Origin: Alteromonadaceae bacterium
GTDB taxonomy: Bacteria > Pseudomonadota > Gammaproteobacteria > Enterobacterales > Alteromonadaceae
Assembly (NCBI GenBank): GCA_013373625.1
Contig: JABXHM010000060.1
Location: 16,481-80,480 of the forward strand
Direction of reading: 5' to 3'
DNA: 64,000 nucleotides
Shown one piece after another: positions 42,885 through 53,681 of the stretch. A program made the translations under genes and the position numbers. How positions within the stretch are numbered: position 1 is the first letter of the stretch; every line of letters starts with the position of its first letter. The notes beneath the pieces were generated by a model. It was given only the letters and a program-made list of their open reading frames with translations. It was not told where the DNA came from and did no database searches.

Positions 42885-43056
42885 AATTATTCTCTTACAA
42901 GGATCCAACGGCTGATAGGATATACGTGATATCATGCGTATTTTACACATTTAACGCGTCAGAAAAACCTATTCCATGCTAAAACTATGGAATAACATCG
43001 GTTTAATAGTGAACTATGACCAATGTAGCAGATAATCTGACATTTTGAGTAATCGA

Positions 43057-43671
43057 ATGAGTTATTACAGCAAAGCAAAATTTTTTACCAGTGCACCTGA
43101 TATAAAACATCTTCAAGATGACAGTGGCGTCGAAATTGCCTTTGCCGGCCGATCCAACGCTGGCAAGTCGAGCGCTTTAAATACATTAACCCGGCAAAAA
43201 AACCTGGCCAGAACCAGTAAAACACCGGGCCGGACTCAGCTTATTAATGTTTTTGAGCTTGAGGGAGATCGACGTTTAGTTGATTTACCAGGTTATGGCT
43301 ATGCCAAAGTACCGCTGGCTATGAAAGAAAAGTGGCAGCGTTCATTAGGTGAATACTTACAAAAACGTAAAAGCCTGAAAGGACTAGTGGTGTTGATGGA
43401 TATTCGCCATCCTTTTAAAGATTTGGACCAGGACCTAATTCACTGGGCTGTCAGCGCTGACTTACCGGTGCTGGCACTTATGACCAAGTCAGATAAATTA
43501 AAATCGGGTAAGCGTAAGGCACAGCTATTAATGGCTCGGGAAGCGGCAATGGCGTTTTGTGGCGATGTAACAGTGCAAACTTTCTCAGCGCTTAACAAGC
43601 AAGGCTTGCCAGAATTTGAAGCAGTACTGAATCAGTGGTTTGGTATTGAGCGCGAAGACAAACAAGATTAG
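43057..43671 (+). CDS. engB: Ribosome biogenesis GTP-binding protein EngB (YsxC/YihA)
   Basis: About 204 residues, a small GTPase for late 50S assembly. The P-loop GRSNAGKS is at 31-38, followed by [10 protein letters not shown], the [11 protein letters not shown] switch II region and TKSDKL. The ATG at 43057 is used; a TTG at 43045 would add four residues and is possible. It is divergent from cytochrome c4. Confidence 0.97.
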   Translation: MSYYSKAKFFTSAPDIKHLQDDSGVEIAFAGRSNAGKSSALNTLTRQKNLARTSKTPGRTQLINVFELEGDRRLVDLPGYGYAKVPLAMKEKWQRSLGEYLQKRKSLKGLVVLMDIRHPFKDLDQDLIHWAVSADLPVLALMTKSDKLKSGKRKAQLLMAREAAMAFCGDVTVQTFSALNKQGLPEFEAVLNQWFGIEREDKQD

Positions 43672-43704
43672 TCAACCGTAAAGGCAGCTTAAAATAAAAG
43701 TAGC

Positions 43705-43736
43705 AGAAAAAAATAACCCCATTCAGGGAATGGGGT
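43705..43736 (-). terminator. Orphan leftward rho-independent terminator
   Basis: A perfect 10-base stem (AACCCCATTC with complement, loop of 3; 43714-43736) followed leftward by a U-rich tract. Rightward, no U tract follows, so it does not suit engB. No leftward gene is known to end here. Confidence 0.65.
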
Positions 43737-43739
43737 TAA

Positions 43740-44108
43740 GGACTGAGAGAAAACACATAAAAAAACCGATAGTAAGAGTACCAAATCCCACCGAAAGTTC
43801 AGATTAATTAAAAAAAAGTTTAATTAATTTTTTTATTTCTTAATTAACAATATCTTAGAGTGTTATTTTTTTGCTCAGTTTTGTTCTGTATGTGGCGAAA
43901 TGCGGGTTGTTAAGTGTGGCAAAAATACCCGGAATGAAACGAAATGTGAAACGCTACATTCGGATTTCAGGTTTGTTTTTGTTGCAAATAACTGTGCAAG
44001 ATACATATCCGCGAGAAAATAGTCCGCGAGGAAATAGATCGAATTATCAGATAGGAAAAGGGCCGCAGAGCGAGCAAACTTAGCTGTGTGAATTTACCAG
44101 GCATTAAA
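43740..44108. other. Gene-free stretch between the orphan terminator and Spot 42
   Basis: No convincing coding frame; one 70-codon frame on the + strand (43871-44083) has no ribosome site or recognisable features. It holds a very AT-rich inverted repeat (ATTAATTAAA at 43803-43812 and its complement at 43819-43828). The repeat might act as a weak terminator for engB or as part of a promoter for a leftward RNA. Confidence 0.45.
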
Positions 44109-44181
44109 ATAAAAAAAGCTCCGGCAAGTACCGGAGCTTAAGCAAAGGTTTGAAAAAGGATTTCTCACCTCTGTACCCTAC
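44109..44181 (-). ncRNA. spf: Spot 42 small RNA, short form
   Basis: Read leftward, the RNA begins GTAGGGTACAGAGGTGAGA, almost identical to the first 19 bases of E. coli Spot 42 (GTAGGGTACAGAGGTAAGA). It ends with a hairpin of AGCTCCGG and complement (44117-44138) and seven or more U. It lies directly downstream of polA and facing engB, as in E. coli. Its length of about 73 bases is well under the E. coli 109; the middle part is missing. Spot 42 is an Hfq-dependent regulator of carbon-use mRNAs repressed by CRP-cAMP in enterics; its targets here are unknown. Confidence 0.9.
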
Positions 44182-44305
44182 GTCGATAAGCGTACATAAG
44201 TGAAACGTAAACGGCAAGTCAAAAGTGTAATTTTACTACCTCTTGGCCGCCAGGTTGCTGAATTATTGTGCGCGTTGTTACGTTTTTTTGTAATCAAATT
44301 ACTTA

Positions 44306-47071
44306 TTAGTGTGCTTCTTCCCAATTTTCACCTTTGCCAGCTTCAACTTTCAATGGTACCGATAACGTTGCGGCTTGCTCCATAAGTTCAATAATGGTGG
44401 CAATATGGCTATCGATACTGGTTTCTTTTATTTCAAACACCAATTCATCGTGTACCTGCATGATCATCGCAATATCATCGTTATCTGATTGCTGCAACCA
44501 GTCGTTTACTCTTAGCATGGCCATTTTTATAATGTCAGCCGCAGTACCCTGCATGGGGGCGTTGATTGCGGCCCGTTCTGCACCTTTTCGACGTGCCCCA
44601 TTACTGGCCTTAATCTCAGGTAAGTAGAGTCTGCGGCCAAATACTGTTTCTACATAACCATTGGCTTTAGCAAATTCTCGTGTGCTGTCCATATAATCGA
44701 GTACGCCGGGGTAACGCTTAAAATACAGATCCATGTACTCTTGAGCTTCGCTACGGCTAACATGTAATTGTTTTGCAAGCCCAAATGCCGACATACCGTA
44801 AATTAAGCCAAAGTTAATGGCCTTGGCGCTGCGACGTTGGTTGTCGGTAACCTGATCTTCTGCCACGCCAAATACTTCGGCTGCCGTGGCACGGTGAATG
44901 TCTTTACCGTTTGAAAAAGCATCAAGCAGGCCCTTGTCACCAGACAGGTGTGCCATTATTCGCAATTCTATTTGCGAGTAGTCAGCAGCAACCACTTTAT
45001 AACCGTCCCTGGCAACAAACGCTTTACGCACGCGTCGGCCTTCTTCATTTCGAATCGGAATGTTTTGTAAATTTGGATCAGTAGAAGACAAACGACCAGT
45101 GGCAGTGACTGCCTGATGATAAGAGGTATGCACACGTCCTGTACGATGATTAATCATCTTTGGCAGCTTGTCGGTATAGGTGTTTTTAAGTTTGGTTAAG
45201 CCCCGGTATTCCATGATCTTCTGCGGTAACTCGTAATCTAAGGCCAGCTCTTGCAGAACTTCCTCAGAAGTTGATGGCGCACCTTTCGGTGTCTTTTTGA
45301 CTACCGGCAATTCCATCTTCTCAAATAAAATATGCTGAAGCTGTTTGGTTGAGCCTAAATTAAAGGCTTCACCGGCCAGTTCATGGACCTCTTTTTCGAG
45401 CTCCATAATGCGGCTTGCCAACTGCTGGCTTTGCTGAAGTAAGCGCTGACTATCAATAAGTACGCCTTGCTGTTCCATTCGCGACAAAATAGATGCAAGT
45501 GGTACTTCAAGCTCCAGGAGGATTTTCTTTAACCCTTCGTTAGCTTCAAGCTTGGGCCACAATACCTGGTGCAAGCGCAACGTAATATCAGCGTCTTCGG
45601 CAGCGTAAAATGCTGCGGTGTCTAAATCGACTTGATTGAAGGTAAGTTGCTTAGCCCCTTTACCGGCAATTTCTTCGTAATGCACGGTACGATGATTAAG
45701 GTAATTCTGCGCCAGCGTGTCCATATCATGGCGGCTACCGGTGCTGTTAAGCACATAAGACTCAAGCATTGTATCAAAGGCAATGCCATCAAGATGAATG
45801 TCGTAATTGGCTAAAACATTTTTGTCGTATTTGAGATGTTGACCCACTTTTAACTGTTGCGGATCTTCCATCCACGGCTTGAGCTGCGCCAGTACCCAGT
45901 CACGGGAAAGCTGTTCAGGGGCATCCGGATAATCGTGGGCAACCGGTACATAAGCGGCTTTACCAGCTTCAATGGAAAATGATAAGCCAACCAGTTCGGC
46001 TTGCATGTAATCGAGGCTGGTCGTCTCGGTATCAAAGGCTACCAGCTCGGCGGCTTTAATCGCTTTTAACCATTGCGCAAATGTGGCTTCATCTAATACG
46101 GTCGTGTAGTCAACGTCGATATCATCAGAACTAACTTCATTTTCAGCGCTGTTTTCACTGTCTGAAGACTCTGTTTCAGTTGCCGCCTGACTACTGGTGA
46201 CTTCGGTATACCATCGTTTAAATTCGTATTCGCTGTATAAATCGGCGAGCTTGCTGGTATCTGCCGCTGCCGGTACCAGCGTTTCAGGGGAATAGTCCAG
46301 CGCCAGATTAACATCGATTGTTGCTAGCTTGTAAGAAAGACGGGCCTGTTCTTCGTACTCTGCCATTTTCTTGCCAAGTGATTTAGCACCGCGAAAATCA
46401 AGTTCGGCAATCTTATCCAGCTGTTGGTAGATATCATTAATGCTACCAATACCATTTAACAAACCCTGAGCGCTCTTATCGCCAACCCCGGGTACGCCTG
46501 GAATATTATCTACTTTGTCACCCTTTAATGCTAAAAAGTCGATGATAAGTTCCGGCGGAATACCAAATTTTTCCTGCACTCCCTGCACATCCATGAGCTG
46601 GTTGTTCATGGTGTTTATCAGGGTAACATGCTGATTAACCAATTGTGCCATGTCCTTATCACCGGTGCTAATCAGGGTATCTATACCGGATTCGCTGGCT
46701 TGTCTGGCAAGCGTGCCGATCACATCATCGGCTTCAACGCCGTCTTCTATAATCAACGGTAGCCCCATCGCAGTAATAATTTCATGGAGGGGAGCTATCT
46801 GAGTGCGAAGCTCTTCAGGCATAGGCGGACGGTTGGCTTTATATTCAGGGTAAATGTCATCCCGGAAAGTTTTACCCTTGGCATCAAATACCACACCAAT
46901 ATGCGTTGGTTTGTATTGCTTTAATAAGCTCTTCAACATGTTAATAACACCATAAATGGCACCGGTGTCCTGACCCTTAGAATTTGTTAAAGGGGGCATG
47001 CCGTGAAACGCTCTGAATAAGTACGATGAGCCGTCAACAAGAATAAATGGGGGCTTTGAAGAGGATGACAT
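44306..47071 (-). CDS. polA: DNA polymerase I
   Basis: A 921-residue enzyme with all three domains. The 5' nuclease is about 1-300 ([20 protein letters not shown]). The proofreading exonuclease is about 325-515 with the DxE motif intact (FDTETTSLD). The polymerase covers about 520-921, with '[20 protein letters not shown]' (motif A), [16 protein letters not shown] (motif B) and QVHDELVFE (motif C). It fills gaps and removes Okazaki primers. The linker around residue 300 is unusually acidic ([19 protein letters not shown]). Confidence 0.99.
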   Translation of the reverse strand: MSSSSKPPFILVDGSSYLFRAFHGMPPLTNSKGQDTGAIYGVINMLKSLLKQYKPTHIGVVFDAKGKTFRDDIYPEYKANRPPMPEELRTQIAPLHEIITAMGLPLIIEDGVEADDVIGTLARQASESGIDTLISTGDKDMAQLVNQHVTLINTMNNQLMDVQGVQEKFGIPPELIIDFLALKGDKVDNIPGVPGVGDKSAQGLLNGIGSINDIYQQLDKIAELDFRGAKSLGKKMAEYEEQARLSYKLATIDVNLALDYSPETLVPAAADTSKLADLYSEYEFKRWYTEVTSSQAATETESSDSENSAENEVSSDDIDVDYTTVLDEATFAQWLKAIKAAELVAFDTETTSLDYMQAELVGLSFSIEAGKAAYVPVAHDYPDAPEQLSRDWVLAQLKPWMEDPQQLKVGQHLKYDKNVLANYDIHLDGIAFDTMLESYVLNSTGSRHDMDTLAQNYLNHRTVHYEEIAGKGAKQLTFNQVDLDTAAFYAAEDADITLRLHQVLWPKLEANEGLKKILLELEVPLASILSRMEQQGVLIDSQRLLQQSQQLASRIMELEKEVHELAGEAFNLGSTKQLQHILFEKMELPVVKKTPKGAPSTSEEVLQELALDYELPQKIMEYRGLTKLKNTYTDKLPKMINHRTGRVHTSYHQAVTATGRLSSTDPNLQNIPIRNEEGRRVRKAFVARDGYKVVAADYSQIELRIMAHLSGDKGLLDAFSNGKDIHRATAAEVFGVAEDQVTDNQRRSAKAINFGLIYGMSAFGLAKQLHVSRSEAQEYMDLYFKRYPGVLDYMDSTREFAKANGYVETVFGRRLYLPEIKASNGARRKGAERAAINAPMQGTAADIIKMAMLRVNDWLQQSDNDDIAMIMQVHDELVFEIKETSIDSHIATIIELMEQAATLSVPLKVEAGKGENWEEAH

Positions 47072-47206
47072 GGTTAAAATCTTCTATTACGAAAGTCTGG
47101 TGCGAAGCATGCCATACACCACATTGGATGGCTACTGCTGGTATGCGCTTGATAGCGATATACCCGGGTTACAGAGATAAAAAAGCTAACGATGAGCTTC
47201 GCAGGG

Positions 47207-47568
47207 GATCGCGATCAGAAATTTGTATCCTGCCTGGTTAAACTACCGCAGACATAGTGGTTAGATCACAATGAGCGACACTCATAATGACCGGATCTAA
47301 GCGAGTTGTGCTGCTACAAATGTGGGTCTTTAGTACTGAGCAGGCTAGGGATCAACGTTTTGTTAGAACAGCATAAATGTGAGGAATTCATACAGATAAG
47401 GGCAGATCCAGGTTGTGGATAACTTTGTGATCTATTGTGATCAAATAATTTATAGCCCGGATCATTCTACATCCAGACTTAAACTCTATATTGTTGATAT
47501 GTATATAAAAAATAAAAGTGTTGCTGACCCTGTTCTACGTTGTTATTTCCATATAATATTGTGGATAA
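47207..47568. other. DnaA-box and GATC cluster in the polA-elbB gap (datA/DARS-like?)
   Basis: The gap 47072-47726 has no convincing gene. It carries two perfect DnaA boxes on the minus strand (TGTGGATAA as read on +, at 47414-47422 and 47560-47568). Nine GATC sites lie between 47207 and 47463 (about one expected). An AT-rich stretch lies between the boxes (47490-47520). The make-up resembles oriC or a DnaA-titrating/reactivating site. Function is unknown. Confidence 0.6.
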
Positions 47569-47573
47569 CCAAG

Positions 47574-47592
47574 CTGTCTAATAATTAGACAG
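47574..47592. repeat. Perfect 19-base palindrome upstream of elbB
   Basis: CTGTCTAAT-A-ATTAGACAG, a 9-base inverted repeat around one base, six bases after the second DnaA box and 135 bases before the elbB start. It looks like a dimeric repressor operator, but no regulator is encoded nearby. Confidence 0.55.
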
Positions 47593-47726
47593 GAAAAGGT
47601 CAAGCAAGTAATTTAGCATATACCTGAAGAATTCATAGTATTGGTTGATAAAATTTTTATTGGTTTTTAGCGTTTCTAGAAATCAAATTGCATAAGTCAG
47701 ATTTGGCAGGGTATGGAGGCACTATC

Positions 47727-48380
47727 ATGAAAAACGTAGCGGTAATTTTAAGTGGATGTGGCGTATTCGACGGGGCAGAAATACAGGAAACCGTATTAAC
47801 GCTGCAAAGTATCTTAAAACATGGAGGGGTATTTAAATGTTTCGCCCCCGACAAGCCGCAGTTGCACGTAATTAACCATTTAACCGGCGAGGTGGCAGAC
47901 GGAGAGACACGTAATATCCTTGTTGAAGCTGCCCGTATTACACGTGGTGAAGTGGAGCCGATTACCCGGTGTAACCCTGATGAATTCGATTTACTCATTT
48001 TACCCGGCGGTTTTGGCGCGGCGAAAAATCTGTGCACGTTTGCGCTTGAAGGGCCTGAGTGCGATTTTGATCCTGATGTTTTAGCTGTATGCCAGGCTTT
48101 TGCTAACGCGCAAAAACCAGCAGCCTATGCGTGTATTGCACCAGCCATTGCTGCCAGGGTTTATGGCGAAGGGGCCAACCTCACTATAGGTAACGATGCC
48201 GACACTGCCACAGCCCTTGAAACATTCGGGGTGACTCATCAAAACTGTGAGGTGACAGATGTGATTATTGACCAACAAGCCAAATTGGTTACTACCCCAG
48301 CCTATATGTTAGGACAAAATGTATTAGAAGTGGGGGAAGGCATAGATAAAATGGTTCAGGCTGTTTTCGCGCTACAATAG
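47727..48380 (+). CDS. elbB: Isoprenoid biosynthesis glyoxalase ElbB
   Basis: A 217-residue DJ-1/PfpI-like protein. The start is MKNVAVILSGCGVFDGAEIQ. The family LPGGFGAAKNLC follows in the middle, with the nucleophile-elbow-like CIAPAI after it. ElbB-type proteins are low-activity glyoxalases linked to isoprenoid production by mutant phenotype. The ATG at 47727 has GGAGG 9 bases upstream. It stands alone downstream of the DnaA-box cluster. Confidence 0.93.
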   Translation: MKNVAVILSGCGVFDGAEIQETVLTLQSILKHGGVFKCFAPDKPQLHVINHLTGEVADGETRNILVEAARITRGEVEPITRCNPDEFDLLILPGGFGAAKNLCTFALEGPECDFDPDVLAVCQAFANAQKPAAYACIAPAIAARVYGEGANLTIGNDADTATALETFGVTHQNCEVTDVIIDQQAKLVTTPAYMLGQNVLEVGEGIDKMVQAVFALQ

Positions 48381-48488
48381 TAACGCCAGCATGTTATGCA
48401 TGGTGGTATAAACTTGGTTGTGTGCCGCTTTCACTATATAGTGAGCGTTGCACCACTTGTTCACACTTTTTAAAAGCCAATAAATATA

Positions 48489-49940
48489 ATGCATTATCGC
48501 GCTATCATTCGTATTTTGGGATTACTGGTTGCGTTATTTTCAGTAACGATGATCCCACCAGCGATCGTTTCTCTAATTTACGAAGACGGTAGTGGTTTAC
48601 CATTCTTTCTGGCTTTTATTTTGTGTATTCTTACCGGTTGTGCGTTTTGGTATCCCAACCGAAATCATCGCCAGGACCTGCGCGCCCGTGAAGGCTTTTT
48701 AATTGTGGTGTTATTTTGGTCTGTTCTGGCCAGTTTTGGTGCCATTCCATTCATGTTACTCGAACAACCGTCAATGACGGTAACCGATGCATTCTTTGAG
48801 TCGTTTTCCGGGCTTACTACCACCGGTGCAACCGTTATCGAGGGAATCGATTTCCTGCCGCATTCGGTACAGTTTTACCGCCAGCAGCTTCAATGGCTTG
48901 GCGGTATGGGGATCATTGTACTGGCTGTGGCAATATTACCGATCCTTGGCGTCGGGGGCATGCAGCTTTATCGCGCTGAAACGCCGGGCCCGGTAAAAGA
49001 CTCCAAAATGACGCCGCGCATCGCGGATACCGCCAAACATTTGTGGTATATCTATTTGTCGCTAACGACAGCGTGCACGGTGGCATACTGGCTGGCCGGC
49101 ATGAATTGGTTTGATGCAATCTGCCATGCATTTTCGACCATTGCTATTGGCGGATTTTCCACCCATGACGCGAGCCTGGGTTATTTTGACAGTTCTTTAG
49201 TGAATGCTGTATGTGCGTTGTTTTTGCTAATTGCAGCCCTGAATTTCTCTTTGCATTATGCTGCGGCGAGTGGTCGCAATATTAAAAGTTACTGGCAAGA
49301 CCCTGAACTCAAAGCATTTTTATTTATACAGGTAGCACTTATTCTGATCTGTTTTATGGTGCTGGTGTTCAACAACCACTACAGTACCGCAGAAGAAGCG
49401 CTTGATCAGGCCGTTATACAAGCTGTTTCAATCAGTACGACGGCGGGCTTTGCCACCACAGACTTTGCAAACTGGCCTTCTTTCTTGCCAATTCTGCTGA
49501 TATTTTCGAGTTTTATTGGTGGTTGCGCCGGTTCAACCGGTGGCGGCTTAAAAGTCATTCGCGTGTATCTGCTTTTTTTACAGGGCAAACGTGAAATCGA
49601 CCGGCTTATTCACCCTAAGGCGGTTTACTCAGTAAAACTGGGTGAAAGAGCAATGCCTGATAAGGTTGTTGAAGCGGTATGGGGCTTCTTTTCAGCCTAT
49701 GCCATTGTGTTTGTGGTAATCATGATAGGGTTAATTGCGACCGGCCTGGACAATATCACGGCGTTTACCGCAACGGCAGCCACCCTCAATAACCTGGGCC
49801 CTGGTCTGGGATCAGTGGCAGGAACATTTGCTGACGTCAGTGATGGTGGTAAGTGGTTGCTGGTGACCGCCATGCTATTTGGCCGGTTGGAAGTGTTTTC
49901 GCTACTGGTCTTGTTTTCACCCACATTCTGGCGCGGCTAA
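48489..49940 (+). CDS. trkH: Trk potassium uptake transmembrane subunit TrkH
   Basis: A 483-residue K+ channel-like protein with four P-loop repeats. The selectivity filters are seen in SGLTTTGATVI, TIAIGGFSTHD, SISTTAGFATTD and TLNNLGPGLG. It works with TrkA, which is encoded tail to tail at 49992. The start is MHYRAIIRILGLLVALFSV. Confidence 0.97.
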   Translation: MHYRAIIRILGLLVALFSVTMIPPAIVSLIYEDGSGLPFFLAFILCILTGCAFWYPNRNHRQDLRAREGFLIVVLFWSVLASFGAIPFMLLEQPSMTVTDAFFESFSGLTTTGATVIEGIDFLPHSVQFYRQQLQWLGGMGIIVLAVAILPILGVGGMQLYRAETPGPVKDSKMTPRIADTAKHLWYIYLSLTTACTVAYWLAGMNWFDAICHAFSTIAIGGFSTHDASLGYFDSSLVNAVCALFLLIAALNFSLHYAAASGRNIKSYWQDPELKAFLFIQVALILICFMVLVFNNHYSTAEEALDQAVIQAVSISTTAGFATTDFANWPSFLPILLIFSSFIGGCAGSTGGGLKVIRVYLLFLQGKREIDRLIHPKAVYSVKLGERAMPDKVVEAVWGFFSAYAIVFVVIMIGLIATGLDNITAFTATAATLNNLGPGLGSVAGTFADVSDGGKWLLVTAMLFGRLEVFSLLVLFSPTFWRG

Positions 49941-49991
49941 AATTTAGTTGCCGTGACACAAGCAGTTTGGCTGCTTAACCTGCTTGCTTAA

Positions 49992-51371
49992 TCAGCCAAA
50001 AAAGAACGCGCTGGGTTGGAAAAGTCGTTCAACATCATTGATATACTTTTTGTCGACCAGGAACAATATGACATGGTCGTTCGCTTCTATGACGGTATCG
50101 CTGTGGGCAATAATAACTTGTTCTTCACGCACAATTGCGCCAATAGTGGTGCCGGGAGGGAGCTTAATATCACCAATTTCACGGCCTACTACTTTGGAAG
50201 TATTTTTGTCACCGTGTGCTATTGCCTCTATAGCCTCTGCCGCACCGCGCCGAAGTGAGTACACATTAACTATGTCACCCCTGCGCACATGTGTCAGCAA
50301 TGCAGAAATCGTTGCTTGTTGAGGTGAAAAGGCAATGTCAATTTCGCCGCCCTGAACTAAATCGACATAAGCACTGCGCTGTATGAGTACCATGGCTTTT
50401 TGTGCGCCCATGCGCTTTGCCAGCATCGCTGACATGATGTTTGCTTCATCATCGTTGGTCACCGCGATAAATGCGTCTACTTGTTCAACACCTTCTTCGC
50501 TGAGCAAGTCAGAGTCTGACGCGTCGCCGCTAAATACAATGGTTTTGTCCAAATGGGCTGATAAATACTGCGCTCGTTCTGGACTAAATTCAATAAGCTT
50601 AACGTTATGGTTGTGCTCCAAGCGCTTGGCTAAACCGGCACCAATGAGTCCACCGCCAGCGATCATAATGCGCTTATAACTGGATTCCAGTTTTTGAAGC
50701 TCACTCATTACCGCCCGGATATGCTTAGTCGCAGCAATAAAAAATACTTCGTCGTCGGCTTCTATAACGGTTGTGCCGAGGGGCCTGATTGGCCGGCCTC
50801 GTCGATAAATGGCGGCAACACGGGTTTCCACATTGGGCATGTGTTCTTTAAGGGCCGACAGTGCATGACCCACCAATAGCCCGCCATAATAGGCCTTAAC
50901 GGCGACCAGACTAGCCTGGCCATCGGCAAATTCAACCACCTGCAGAGCGCCGGGGTAATCGATGAGGCGCTTGATTGCCTGGGTAACCAGCTGTTCAGGG
51001 GCAATAATATGGTCAACCGGAATATCCTGCTGCTTGTATAATTGTTCCTGATAAATAATGTATTGCTCTGACCTTACGCGGGCAATTTTGGTGGGCGTTT
51101 TAAACAAGCTGTAGGCCACCTGACAGGCCAGCATATTGCTTTCATCGCTGTTAGTGACCGCAATCAGCATATCGGCATCTTCAGCACCGGCTTTTTTTAA
51201 CACATCAGGATGCGAGCCTACACCGGTGACCACCTGCAAATCGAGGCGATCCTGCAGTGCACGCAAAATAGTGGGGTCAGAATCAATGACCGTAATTTCG
51301 TTTTTTTCGCCTACCAGGTTCTCAGCTAATGTACCGCCAACCTGTCCCGCGCCAAGGATGATTATTTTCAT
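49992..51371 (-). CDS. trkA: Trk potassium uptake regulatory subunit TrkA
   Basis: A 459-residue peripheral membrane protein with two TrkA-N/TrkA-C repeats. NAD-binding sites are [13 protein letters not shown] (7-19) and, in the second half, [15 protein letters not shown]. It gates TrkH. It lies 33 bases after rsmB, in the same order (def-fmt-rsmB-trkA) as in E. coli. Confidence 0.97.
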   Translation of the reverse strand: MKIIILGAGQVGGTLAENLVGEKNEITVIDSDPTILRALQDRLDLQVVTGVGSHPDVLKKAGAEDADMLIAVTNSDESNMLACQVAYSLFKTPTKIARVRSEQYIIYQEQLYKQQDIPVDHIIAPEQLVTQAIKRLIDYPGALQVVEFADGQASLVAVKAYYGGLLVGHALSALKEHMPNVETRVAAIYRRGRPIRPLGTTVIEADDEVFFIAATKHIRAVMSELQKLESSYKRIMIAGGGLIGAGLAKRLEHNHNVKLIEFSPERAQYLSAHLDKTIVFSGDASDSDLLSEEGVEQVDAFIAVTNDDEANIMSAMLAKRMGAQKAMVLIQRSAYVDLVQGGEIDIAFSPQQATISALLTHVRRGDIVNVYSLRRGAAEAIEAIAHGDKNTSKVVGREIGDIKLPPGTTIGAIVREEQVIIAHSDTVIEANDHVILFLVDKKYINDVERLFQPSAFFFG

Positions 51372-51404
51372 CGTCGTTATTAGAGTGCTTTATGATCTTG
51401 GTTT

Positions 51405-52709
51405 TTAAGACTTTAGCAGTCTCGCATAATAGAAACCATCCATTTGTTGCTCACCGGGCAATATTTGCCGGCCAGGCATCTCAGGTGTTTCCTGTGAGTT
51501 AATCTTTAACAGTGATGCATCGCTATGCTCACTCAAAAATCGTGCAACCTGGTCACTGTTTTCAGCCGGTAGTACCGAGCAAGTGGCATACACTAACACG
51601 CCTCCGGGTTTAAGCGTGGGCCACAGATTGCTGAATATTTTGTATTGCAACGCTTGCAGAGCTTCAATGTCGCTCGCTTTGCGCAACCATCTGATATCCG
51701 GATGACGGCGAATTACGCCGGTGGCAGAGCAGGGCGCGTCTAATAAAATGCGGTCAAACTGATTGCCGTCCCACCAGTTGTTGATGTCGGCAGCGTCGGC
51801 ACAAACCAAATCAGCATTAAGCTGCAGGCGTGTCATGTTTTCTGTCATGCGCGTTAAGCGGCTGGACTCACTATCGAGCGCTATGAGCTGCTGTAGTGCC
51901 GGTTCGGTTTCCAGAATATGCGCGGACTTCCCGCCGGGAGCAGCGCAGCAATCAAGTACACGCTGGTTAGCCTGTAGCTGAAGCAATGGCGCTGCGAGTT
52001 GGGCTGCGCCGTCCTGCACGCTGAACCATCCTTCAGCATAGCCAGGTAGTGACGTAATGGGTACTCGTTCTGTGAGAATGACGGCGTCCGGATGATCTGG
52101 CGAGAGACAAAAGGAGATATCCTGCGAGGTTAGTAAGTGACAGTACTCATCAACACTACTGCGCAAGCGGTTAACACGCAGCCATACCGGCGCAGGCTCA
52201 TTCATGGCGCTGACGATGTCATTGATCTGAGTGGGATAGGCTGCATGCAGACGTTTATATAACCACTTAGGTAAGCCCGACTGAACAATGGCATCGTCAC
52301 TGGTTTTACCGGCCATTTGCTGGCGCTGAAAATTGCGCAATATTGCGTTGACCAGCCCTTTTAGGCGTCCTCCGCCGAGTACGTCGGTGGCGTTTACCGT
52401 GGCAGAGACGGCGGCATGGTCAGAAACCCGGCTGTAGGCCTGCTGATAGAAACCAAGCAGAATAAGGTGCTCGATGATCTTTTTATTGCCTTTGAGTGGC
52501 TGGTCAAGTAACGCTCTAAGCCATATTTGCAGTTGCGGTAAATGACGAAACACGCCCATCGCCATTTCCTGCAGCCAGGCACTGTCTTGTTTACTGTGTC
52601 TGGCCTGAGCAAGTGCCAGCGCCTCGCGGGATGATTTACCTAACTCTAACACCTGAAATATGACCCAGGCTGTGTCAGCCCGTAAATCACTTTTTGCCGG
52701 TAGTTTCAT
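51405..52709 (-). CDS. rsmB: 16S rRNA (cytosine-967-C5) methyltransferase RsmB
   Basis: A 434-residue enzyme with a NusB-like RNA-binding domain (about 1-150) and a SAM-dependent catalytic domain. Visible motifs are CCAAPGGKSAHILE and the PCSATGVIRRHPDIRW motif with the nucleophile; the second cysteine lies in YATCSVLPAEN. The ATG at 52709 is used; the open frame reaches 40 codons upstream into fmt without support. It lies 5 bases after fmt. Confidence 0.97.
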   Translation of the reverse strand: MKLPAKSDLRADTAWVIFQVLELGKSSREALALAQARHSKQDSAWLQEMAMGVFRHLPQLQIWLRALLDQPLKGNKKIIEHLILLGFYQQAYSRVSDHAAVSATVNATDVLGGGRLKGLVNAILRNFQRQQMAGKTSDDAIVQSGLPKWLYKRLHAAYPTQINDIVSAMNEPAPVWLRVNRLRSSVDEYCHLLTSQDISFCLSPDHPDAVILTERVPITSLPGYAEGWFSVQDGAAQLAAPLLQLQANQRVLDCCAAPGGKSAHILETEPALQQLIALDSESSRLTRMTENMTRLQLNADLVCADAADINNWWDGNQFDRILLDAPCSATGVIRRHPDIRWLRKASDIEALQALQYKIFSNLWPTLKPGGVLVYATCSVLPAENSDQVARFLSEHSDASLLKINSQETPEMPGRQILPGEQQMDGFYYARLLKS

Positions 52710-52714
52710 AACGA

Positions 52715-53671
52715 TTATTCCGGCTCGCCAGGCAGCACGCTGCCAACGGCAAACCAGTCCTGATGACCATTTAGGATATCTTGCACCGCCATTGGCTTCT
52801 TGCCTGGCAATTGCAGCTTCTCTATGCACAATGCGCCGTCACAGGTGGCGACCACTATGCCATGTTTATCAGCGGCGACTATTGTGCCCGGTATTGAGTC
52901 GGAGCTGGCCGCGTCAATGGCAGAAGCCTGCCAAACCTTAACATTCTTCCCCTGTACCTGCGTCCAGCTTACCGGCCACGGATTAAACGCCCGAACATTA
53001 CGACTTAACTGCAGTGCTGGCTGTTGCCAGTCCAGAAAGGCTTCTTCCTTGCTCAACTTTTTGGCGTAAGTGGCTTGAGTTTCGTTTTGTTTTTCGGCAC
53101 TCAGATGATCAAGATTATCCAGTACATACACGAGTGCCTCGGGTCCACATTCAGCTAGCTTGGCATAGAGTGTTGCACTGGTGTCTTCGGGCTGTATGGG
53201 GAGCCTGCTGATATGCAGCATGTTGCCGGTATCAAGGCCCTCATCCATTTGCATGATCGTAACGCCGGTTTCAGAATCGCCCGCCCACAGACTTCGCTGA
53301 ATGGGCGCTGCACCACGCCAGCGTGGCAAAATTGAACCGTGTACGTTGATACAACCCTTAGCGGGTATTGCCAGCACTGATGCTGGCAGCAGTAAACCGT
53401 AGGCTACAACCACCATAATGTCTGGTTGCAATGCTGCCAGCTCCTGCCGGGCATCGGCTGTCTTAAGCGAAGTGGGTTGATAAACCGGAATGTCGTGTGC
53501 AATTGCCACTTCCTTAGTGGCGCTGGGCATCAGCTTCTTGCCGCGGCCCGCCGGACGATCCGGTTGCGTGTAGACGGCAATGACATTGTGATCACTGTCG
53601 AGGAGTTTTTGCAAATGCGTTGCAGCGAAATCAGGCGTGCCTGCAAAAACAATATTAAGAGGTTTAGTCAC
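52715..53671 (-). CDS. fmt: Methionyl-tRNA formyltransferase
   Basis: A 318-residue enzyme that formylates initiator tRNA. The core motif [15 protein letters not shown] (catalytic Asn/His region) is at about 107-121, followed by [15 protein letters not shown]. The C-terminal OB-fold domain is complete. It sits 10 bases after def, which acts at the next step. Confidence 0.98.
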   Translation of the reverse strand: MTKPLNIVFAGTPDFAATHLQKLLDSDHNVIAVYTQPDRPAGRGKKLMPSATKEVAIAHDIPVYQPTSLKTADARQELAALQPDIMVVVAYGLLLPASVLAIPAKGCINVHGSILPRWRGAAPIQRSLWAGDSETGVTIMQMDEGLDTGNMLHISRLPIQPEDTSATLYAKLAECGPEALVYVLDNLDHLSAEKQNETQATYAKKLSKEEAFLDWQQPALQLSRNVRAFNPWPVSWTQVQGKNVKVWQASAIDAASSDSIPGTIVAADKHGIVVATCDGALCIEKLQLPGKKPMAVQDILNGHQDWFAVGSVLPGEPE

Positions 53672-53681
53672 TGATATCTTC

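Noticed and set aside
43871..44083. A 70-codon frame on the + strand upstream of Spot 42
   Set aside because: No ribosome site, no recognisable domain, and a composition like the surrounding non-coding DNA.
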